Source: Asterella californica (taxonomy: Eukaryota > Streptophyta > Marchantiopsida > Marchantiales > Aytoniaceae). Taken from it: a DNA stretch of 64,000 nt. The DNA is taken from NCBI GenBank assembly GCA_036924285.1, contig JAYKYS010000002.1:682001-746000 (forward strand), in the 5' to 3' direction. The notes below the pieces were generated by a model. The model was not told where the DNA came from. It made no database searches and saw only the letters and a program-made list of their open reading frames with translations. Made by a program: the position numbers and the translations under genes. Shown piece after piece: positions 56,756 through 64,000 of this stretch. Position 1 is the stretch's first letter. Each line of letters starts with the position of its first letter.

Positions 56756-58587
56756 ACTAGACAAAGTGATATGTACTACAGGTAACTCTAGGTGAGGGGT
56801 CTGATTAAAACATGCAACTCCAGGTGAGAGGTCTGATCAAGTAAACAATAATAAGAGGTTCCGATCAAATCGGCATTCTTTCTAGGAGTCTCATGAAGTA
56901 AATAGGCATCCCCAACGACCTTGTACAGTGAATTTCGTTTTCTCTTATCAGAAAACGTATAAATGTTATAAAAATATATTATTGTAAGTTATAATAAAAA
57001 ATCAAAATCATTTATAAATATTATATGTTAACCTCTCCGGGAGTAGCAAATTGACCTAGACAGAACCCATAAGTGAAGAGCTAGCTGAGGCCTTCCTGGA
57101 GGTATAAGTGCGGGAGTGAAATTGTCAAGTGGCGTCATTTTACAGAGGCATTAATATATGTTTCTAACCCTTCCCGCCGGAAGGGTTAGAAACATATGAG
57201 TGTACATGGGTGAATAAGCAGCCTCGGTAAATTTCTGGCTAGAACTCTGTACTGTGGACGTTACGTGCATCACACAAAGCATCAGAAGGAACATTGTCAA
57301 CAGATTAACATCGTACCATCAAAAGGTGAGCACGCGTACATATTCATGTCTTCCCTCTTCAGTATACATAGGTTTAGTTCATTCCATAACCTTTCATGAC
57401 AGCTCCGGATCCCTTATGCGTGAGTACTAATTTTTAAACCACAGGTACCGCTAATATGTTTAGTCACATGTTTAGAGGAATTCGTCTCGGTGGGGTAGCC
57501 CATGCGAACTGCGCCTTGCTGTCTCATTTTAATTTGTCGTCGGGGTACGTCATCTAGGTATCAAAATGATCATGTTGAGGAGATCTACAAAACAAGTCGT
57601 GGATGGAGTCAGTCTGAGATCAGATGCTCCAGATGTGTCATGTCATCGACCCGATAAAACTACTGTAAAACTTGGAGACTAGCCGCCACTGGTCTACCTA
57701 GATGTCTTTGATCATTCCTCTAGTCTCTTATGGGAGCCGGATGAGAGAGAGCAAAATGATGATTGCGTTAATGAGAAAGATCTCCGGGAAAAGCGCTAAA
57801 AAATCATCCTCAAACATTTCTCCAAACCTCTTTTTTATGTTTTTTAATCAAATTTTCCATGTTGCACTAAGTTACTTACGTAAGTATGCATACACTCTAG
57901 GAACACTTCAGCGTAAACACCCATCCAAATAACTCCCACAATAAAATGTAAAAAGATGAGAACTTCTCTTCTATTTAAATCAGAGAATTTTAGGATAAAA
58001 TTGGGTTTGAAATTACCAAAAACCACAAAAAAGGCTCCGGTGTATAGATAATAAAGTATATACAATATTTATTGTGATCGGGAGTGACTGGACAGCACTT
58101 TTCATAAAATGTTCCTCTGTGTACCATACTGAGGTGATGGTACAGCCCCATAATTGCGCTACGCGCACTAATTCAATTATTTCTATCAACATCAAAGATT
58201 TTGTATTTGTCCATATGGGTAAGCCCGAGGATGATTCATCTTTTTTTAGTAATTCATTTATATATCTTTTTTTAGTAGTTTATTTATATAAAAATAGATG
58301 ATATTGATTTCTACGATGGTTTAGCGACAACCCACTTTTAGATGCCCTTATATATCAATGATAAGAAATATATAAGGCTTTCACTTTCACATTGGCCTGA
58401 AGAATGAAAATGCTAGTTGCTATACAGCGAATAAGCAAATACGCTTCGCGTATCCCGAGTTCGAAGGCCAACAGTGTAAGGTGTCATTTCATAAGGACAG
58501 GAGTCACCGTCCTGACATCTGGCAAGTGGATGGATCGAACCACCGGTCGAGCCCTCAGAGATCGGGAATGATTTCCTCTGACCCGGG
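56756..58587. other. Non-coding region with hairpin element
   Basis: No gene is supported. It includes the hairpin at 57156-57197. 58413-58587 is of a different, GC-richer character and adjoins the psbC fragment; it may be part of the same organelle-derived insertion, but I cannot identify it. Confidence 0.45.
57156..57197. repeat. Hairpin element: perfect 19-bp stem
   Basis: Arms 57156-57174 and 57179-57197 pair perfectly around CGCC, with the same CTAACCCTTCC/GGAAGGGTTAG core as 54781-54832. Confidence 0.9.
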
Positions 58588-58755
58588 GCACCAACACCTA
58601 ATAAAATTAAATGAATACCCAAAATAGTAGTCATCTTATTTTTATCTTTCCAAACATAACCAAAAAACAGAAAAGATTCTTCTAATGTTTCTGGTCCAAT
58701 AAGTGCATGATAAATACCACCAAAACCTAATACTGCAGAAGATGTCAAAAATCGG
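58588..58755 (-). pseudogene. psbC: Plastid psbC (CP43) fragment in nuclear DNA
   Basis: About 55 codons read [20 protein letters not shown], then [20 protein letters not shown] and ILLGVGA. This is the CP43 core-antenna protein of photosystem II around its transmembrane region near residues 120-175. It is truncated at both ends and surrounded by unrelated nuclear repeats, so it is a nuclear copy of plastid DNA. The frame is still open, which suggests recent transfer or too short a piece to have picked up stops. Confidence 0.9.
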
Positions 58756-58789
58756 AACAAGCACAGCCAATTGTAGTAACAAGGGCACA

Positions 58790-59345
58790 GGGTCGAGGTG
58801 GCGTTAGAGGAGGGGTTCGGCTACCAGAAGTAAAACTCTGAAGACCGTCCAAGAGATGCGGAGAAGATCGAGATCGAGAAAGTGAACCAGACGGGTCGGC
58901 AGAGTGCAAGTTGGGAGGACCTCAAACTGAAGAAGGTAAGTAGGTAGGGACAAAAGTCAGGCTGGCTGGGCCGGGACGTGGGCCAAGAAGGCCCTACGCG
59001 GGTGACGAGACCCACGTGTGGCCCAGCGCGGATCTCTGTGGGACCGCATCTCTAGATCCGGGGTCGTCAGGGACCTGGGGGGATTGTCCCCGCAGTCCGT
59101 GAGATGACAGTCCGTGCCAGGTACCGGGCCCCTTGGTGACAGCACGGATCCCGGAGGGATCGCGCTGCGGGGTGCAAGGCCCCCGGTGCAGAATCTGGAA
59201 GCTCTCCGCTTCTGGGAACCCACGCGGATCCTTGGGGGCCGCATGAGAGTTCCCAGAGATGAGGGACTCTCGGTCTACGTGGGCATTAAGGCCTCTTGTG
59301 ACCTTGGAGGCCACGTATGGACTACTGGGCGTGCGTAGAAGGGCA
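58790..59345. other. GC-rich block of unknown origin
   Basis: The base composition is clearly GC-richer than the AT-rich surroundings, with recurring GATCC and GGGACC strings. Open frames exist on both strands, as expected for GC-rich DNA, but none shows a domain. It lies between the psbC fragment and the truncated copia element. Confidence 0.5.
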
Positions 59346-59443
59346 CGAGCCCTTCAAGAGGCATGGAGATGGAGTCATTAACTGGTCTTGGTCAGTCAGT
59401 GAAGGTTACTGACTGATCAAGAACAAGATCAGTCAGTAACCTT

Positions 59444-59681
59444 GTCGAGCTGAAAATAGATTCTTCTGCAAGACGGACACATGGAGAACGTCACGTATGT
59501 ACACATGCTCATCGTTGAGCAGGCATACTTGCACAATGCCAGAATCGACGACGTGGATGATAGTGTTATCATCGAGTAGAATGACATCGTTCTCGGTGTT
59601 ACCGCTTGAGACGTGTGAGTACCACCGAACTGTCATCGATTGTGAGCCATGTGGTGTATGGTACCCGTGTCCACATACCAA
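59444..59681 (-). pseudogene. pol: Copia protease/pre-integrase fragment
   Basis: The frame reads TPHGSQSMTVRWY, then DVILLDDNTIIHVVDSGIV and VYIRDVLHVSVLQKNLFSARQ. This is the region of Ty1/copia Pol running from just past the protease active site into the pre-integrase segment (compare IxxVLHVPxLxxNLxS). The element is cut off at about 59443, next to a perfect hairpin. Confidence 0.75.
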
Positions 59682-59734
59682 TGAGGATCAGCTGTCTGCA
59701 TGATTACAGATGAGCATTGTGTCACCAAAACCCG

Positions 59735-60696
59735 TCAAGTGTTGGTATTGTTGTTCTGAGAACGGCGATTCTTGTTGCGATTCTTGTTTTGGTTGTCAGC
59801 ATTCGAGTTTTTACTGCTGATGGGTTTGTCTGGACACTCGACGATGCAATGTCCGGTCTTGTTGCACTGAAATGACTTCTCGTTAGGATCTAGTGGCCTT
59901 TTTGATGGCTGATTACCACCTTGTCGGTTGTCATTGTTGCGCCGGTTGTTGCTATTGCGTCCTCCTTGCTGGCGCCCTACAAACAAGACAGTAAATGGTT
60001 CGACCGATAGCTTGCGTCCTATCGTTTCTTCTTGGATGAGAAAGGTGATAAGGTCTTGCAGCGAGAGATTTGAGCTTGTTCTCATCGTCTGCAAGAATAG
60101 GTGATAGTTGTTGGGCATGCTGCCTATCAATGCGAGGATTTGCTCCTCGTTGTCAACTACTAATCCAGCTGAAGTCATCTGTTGGAGAAGAGACTTGAAG
60201 TTGTTCACGCGGGTTTTAAATATGAAATCCATCGGATTTCATATTTAAAACCCGCAACTTCTCTCTTAAATGCATCTTGGTCATCATGTCTTGACCAGCG
60301 AAGTGTTTGATCAAGGTGGACCATGCATCGTTTGACGTAGTGCAGGACATTATATGTCTTGCCACATTGTTCTCGCATTAATCTTGGCCCTTCTAGTATC
60401 AAAATGAAAAGTAAGACTTTCACAGGTTTGAGTTACTAAAAAAAAGCATTCATTGGTTGCTGCGAGCGCATTGATGTCACGCTGATCTCAATCCGCGATG
60501 CTGCCGGGTCTAGTAGCAGGAGAAGGGATGGGTATCGCAGTAACTCGGATGTCGTGACATGCGGTCTTCGCGCATTCTCTTCCACGATGTCAAGCACACC
60601 ATGGGCCCTGAGCCGTAAGGTTGTCTTGTGTTTCCAAAGCGTGAAGTACGTGCCGTCGAATTTGATCCAACCTTTGATGTCAAAGGGGGCAGACAT
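59735..60696 (-). pseudogene. gag: Copia Gag
   Basis: The start is at 60696 (MSAPFDIKGWIKFDGTYFTL, the usual copia Gag opening). After a frame change, a UBN2-type capsid segment follows (SLLQQMTSAGL, ILALIGSMPNNYHLFLQTM, LSLQDLITFLIQEE), then an Asn/Arg-rich stretch and the zinc knuckle FQCNKTGHCIVEC. The knuckle lacks one of the two N-terminal cysteines (C-x4-H-x4-C is left), as if three residues were lost. The region around 60209-60255 is a perfect 22-bp hairpin that disrupts the frame. Gag would package the element's RNA; this copy is dead. Confidence 0.85.
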
Positions 60697-60852
60697 TCTG
60701 TATCAGATTAGTCGCTAGAACGATAAAGTTTTGTTAGCGGAGGTATAGAATCTTAGTGCATGAAGCGTCCTTCTCGTAGCAGTTGAAGCGTCCTCCAACT
60801 GCTCTCACCTAAGGGCCGAAAGTCTACCTATTGTGCTAGTGCATCAACAAAA

Positions 60853-60868
60853 CAAAGCTCTGATACCA
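60853..60868 (-). promoter_or_regulatory. Primer binding site of the copia element (tRNA-iMet type)
   Basis: TGGTATCAGAGCTTTG on the minus strand, directly after the LTR; this is the standard initiator-Met tRNA primer site of plant copia elements. Confidence 0.92.
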
Positions 60869-61121
60869 TGTTGGAAATGAACTACTGGTAGAATAGGTTA
60901 AGGTAAAACTCTAAGTCTCGACATAAGGACATTGTGAGAGAGAGCTCCTGGAGAGAGTGTAGGCAGAACCAAGCAAAATGAATTACTCAATAATGTACAA
61001 TGACCTTGGGCCTGGATAATATAGTCTTTGTCTAGGCCTTGGTGACTTTACGAAAAGTCACCACCTAATAACCTGAACGAGTTACTATAAAAGGGTATTC
61101 ATATCGTAAAGTATTCTAACA
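60869..61121 (-). repeat. 5' LTR of the copia element, 253 bp
   Basis: On the minus strand it runs from TGTTAGAATA to TTCCAACA, next to the primer site. It interrupts sequence of the right inverted-repeat arm. The 3' part of the element and the second LTR are missing. Confidence 0.85.
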
Positions 61122-61707
61122 TCATGCGCAATTATGTCAATCCCATTTTTGTCACCCTCCTCTTCAGTCATCATTCGGTGGAAATGATTGCATTGAACTG
61201 TATTAAACTTTTAAGTAACTGTTTTAGAACATTCCTAATTAAGTTTGAATTTTCAGTTTAACTTCTTGTGTACATGGTATGCGATAAACGGACGTGATAG
61301 TAAATAAAAGCCCTTCTTAGGACAATTTCATAATCCAAATTTATGCAGTTTCTCAAGGACTTTTAAGCTTTTAACGATAACTTTTAGAGAGGCCCCTGAA
61401 GGACGTGAAAAGTAGGGGAGTACGGTCAATCTGCAAGAGTGCCAGCCTCATGATCACGAAGGTCAATATCTTCCGGGATCTTGACGAGAATTCTTGAACA
61501 CGGTTTTGTACATTTCTCTTTACACGTCGAACCAATATCATCCGTTGCTGTAGCTATAGGTAAAGTAGAGGTGGAGGTACAAAATTCAACGATTGCACAA
61601 AACCAGTCGCACGCTGATCCTGCTCGTCTTCGAAGACTCCATTAGAATTTCAAGATACGGTGTGCTTGCATGCAGGTGGTATCTGAATCCGATGGGGTTG
61701 CTGGGAC

Positions 61708-61714
61708 TATAAAT
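61708..61714 (+). promoter_or_regulatory. TATA box of the thaumatin-like gene
   Basis: TATAAAT in GGGACTATAAATTGG, 162 nt before the start codon; conserved in the left copy. Confidence 0.7.
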
Positions 61715-61875
61715 TGGTGTGTTCGAGATGTATAACAGCAAACAGCCACTGCAGCTGAGTTCTCACACAAGCAGAAACTCCTCTTGCTACTCCGAATTCT
61801 GTTTCAGAATCTACATATTACTGTTTCTACTCACGATCCTAACGATCGGAACTACTTATCGCGTCGTCTCAGACC

Positions 61876-63057
61876 ATGGCAACTTCACGTTTAATTCTGG
61901 GACTTGTCCTTCTGTCAGCGATCTACGGAGAAGTCGTCCTTGGTGAGAATAGCATAGTCCCTTTCTTATGGTTGTTGTTATGATGGTAATTTTCAGGTTC
62001 TTCTCTATTTCGTTATCTGACTAATTAGATATCAGCTTAGCTTGGATATCGATCACATCATAGAAAAATCTTGTCAAATATGTTAGACATTCGAATTGCC
62101 AGGTAAACAGTACTCATTTCACACTGATGAGGCGAGTTCTTTTGTTTTTCCGCAGGTTGTGTTGTCAATGTCAGGAACAACTGTCCCTACCGAGTGACGG
62201 CTTGCTCCCAGACTCAACAGCAAAACATAGCTCAATACAACCTGGCGGCCGGAGGGTCTGCTAGGATTGATTTGGGCGCCGCCTGCAGCTGGCCTGCTGC
62301 AGTTGTCTATGCCTCAGTTACCGGACAATGTGCAGTTTCTGGGGCTCCAAACGCAGCCACTGACAGAAACTTGGCCAACTTGGCCGAGTTTACAATCCCC
62401 GGGTCTGGCGGACAGGACTTTTACGACTTAAGTAACGTTGTGAGTATATTGCCTTATTCGTTGCATGTTGTTCTGAGGATCGATCATGACGTAAAATGAA
62501 GTTATATTTTGGGAGTTCGGGCCCTTTTGAATCGAAGCTTGCAGTCGTTAATGTTCATGTACTGAGCAGCACTCTGAACCCCTTCGCAGAACGCATACAC
62601 GATTGGCTTGGCAATCCGTCCGGCTAATGGAGGATGCAGATCTATAAGTTGTACCATCGGTGACATCAGGTAAGTCATGAAGAGCAAAATCGATTCATGC
62701 AAGTAGAATCCGAAGTACAAGTACTTACGAGAAGTCCAGATTAACTTGGCCATGCATCCCGAGTTGTGTTTGATTTCACTTTCATTTTACCTGTAATTAT
62801 ATCGGCAGTGTACTAATCACTACGTACTCCTGTTTGATTGCAGCTCATTCTGCCGGCCCAACAATCAGTTGAGAACTCAATCCACAGGTGCTGAGTCCTG
62901 CATCAACACCGATGGAACTGCTGGTTTAGGGCCTACAGATGGTACTAGGCAGTTCAAAACCGCATGTCCGGATGCTTACAGCTACAACTTTGACGATCAG
63001 ACTTCTACTTTTACGTGCGGAACTGGTACAGATTATGATGTCGTGTTTTGCCCTTAG
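61876..63057 (+). CDS. Thaumatin-like protein (PR-5 family), intact
   Basis: Four exons (61876-61942, 62156-62439, 62590-62669, 62844-63057) with GT-AG introns of 213, 150 and 174 nt give a 645-nt frame of 214 residues. Residues 1-23 are a secretion signal ([20 protein letters not shown]). Then come [36 protein letters not shown] (the acidic-cleft region of the family), the CxxxxC and [11 protein letters not shown] joints across exons 3-4, and the C-terminal [12 protein letters not shown] and DYDVVFCP landmarks. It is expected to be a disulphide-rich, secreted, defence- or stress-type protein. I count 12 cysteines after the signal, against 16 in typical large members, and the usual family signature (CxTGDCxG) is not seen. 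AATAAA at 63231 may direct polyadenylation. Confidence 0.9.
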
Positions 63058-63230
63058 TTAGATCCGCCAGCATTTCCTTCCAGGGATCGATCAGTACAAG
63101 GACTACAGTTGTGCATAAAGTCCTCAAGTGCCACGTTCTACGTAAAATATACGTGGCATCTGCAGTATATATATATATATATCTCCAGTTGTTGTTATCA
63201 ACTTGATAGCAACGATCCGATGTAGTCTCG

Positions 63231-63236
63231 AATAAA
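63231..63236 (+). terminator. Polyadenylation signal of the thaumatin-like gene
   Basis: AATAAA 174 nt after the stop codon; conserved in the left copy at 29038-29043 on the minus strand. Confidence 0.45.
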
Positions 63237-64000
63237 GATTGTTGCGCTCTAGACAGCAGCGTCAGGCTAGGGTACAATAACATTACTTCATATGTATAAG
63301 ATTTGGCATGTTCTTAATTCTCAGCACTACTTATATACGTACACTTCCCGGATACACATCCGATGCAAGAAAAATTTTTAAAGTAAGATAGTGGGGAATT
63401 CGAACGAAACGATGACCTCCTGAAGTTCCTTCATCCCCGTTACGTCATCGCATGTCCAACTGGAGCGAATTAGAAGTAGGCTTGGTAGAGTTCTCACGGG
63501 CACTACCGACTGTTACAGTCAATATGGTATTACACATAAACCTGCAACGTACGAGTTAACTAGCTAGGGACGTCAAGTCGGTTCTGCTAAAACCGAAGCT
63601 TTGAGTTCCAGGGTCCCTTTCTCGAACGGCATGACTATGGAGGCATCTGATTGGGTAGAAAAGCGGGACACTTGCCAATGGCAATCTGAGTTCGCACTTT
63701 TCTGTTGAGGACTCGTACTAATTATAAACTCCTTGTCACGCCTAAAAGAGAAAGAAGAGTTTAACTTCGCACTTTTCTCTGCACAATGCATGGCATGGAA
63801 ACTTGTTCAGCACTTGTGAATCGAGTGATCCTTGAAAGTCAACCTTTTGTTATGTACTGCTAGTATATACTTTATTCCTTTTCGGTAGATACAAGCATAA
63901 GATATATACCTTAGGTTACAGTCCGTCCTCCGTGTCTCATATATCCACGCGGCAATCGTGAAGCTTGACATTACTGGACATTGAACTGTTTCTCGAGTAC

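Larger units (their letters stand above)
61122..64000 (+). repeat. Right arm, thaumatin block, of the large inverted duplication
   Basis: The reverse complement of 28320-31010 plus 34915-34970. Similarity is high through promoter, exons, introns and 3' flank and continues to the window end, so the outer boundary of the duplication is not visible here. Confidence 0.9.

Noticed and set aside
58957..59314. Long minus-strand frames of about 100 codons in the GC-rich block.
   Set aside because: GC-rich DNA has few stops by chance; frames overlap on both strands and show Arg/Pro/Gly-rich composition without motifs.

Overview
The window reads as nuclear DNA of a land plant. It is dominated by nested LTR retrotransposons and also holds a duplicated, intron-containing thaumatin-like gene and a scrap of plastid psbC. 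The element types and short introns fit a non-seed plant such as a bryophyte or lycophyte, but nothing here fixes the species. Almost every open frame belongs to a retroelement, and most are broken. The only apparently intact host gene is the thaumatin-like gene at 61876-63057.

1-11403: a decayed Ty3/gypsy element with an unusual polyprotein. The order is gag, aspartic protease, a cytosine-C5 DNA methyltransferase domain of DNMT3-like appearance, reverse transcriptase, RNase H, integrase, and a C4HC3 PHD finger fused in frame to the integrase C-terminus. A composite insertion (about 1797-3960) splits gag. A solo LTR (4289-5193) with a GATC target duplication splits the protease.

11404-20111: a complete second Ty3/gypsy element. 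It has two 1373-bp LTRs that look identical, a tRNA-Trp-type primer site, gag with a zinc knuckle, protease and pol, and it sits inside what appears to be the 3' LTR of the first element. 20217-22454: a Ty1/copia fragment (RT, RNase H and 3' LTR).

22455-28300: non-coding repeats, two short palindrome-rich arrays, and decayed minus-strand coding remnants. 28320-37560 and 54880-64000 are arms of a large inverted duplication centred near 46.2 kb. Each arm carries a thaumatin-like gene. The left one has a 2-nt deletion and an early stop; the right one encodes 214 residues over four exons.

37561-54880, between the arms: three LTR-element remnants, namely a gypsy integrase with a 2018-bp LTR that contains two internal tandem arrays, copies of an unrecognised coiled-coil ORF (called ORF-X here), and an LTR/primer site/gag start of Athila/Tat type. 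The rest is AT-rich, with small hairpin elements. 58588-61121 holds the psbC fragment, a GC-rich block and the 5' part of a minus-strand copia element inserted into the right arm.

The most notable observation is the methyltransferase plus PHD-finger retrotransposon: a chromatin writer and a probable chromatin reader in one mobile polyprotein.
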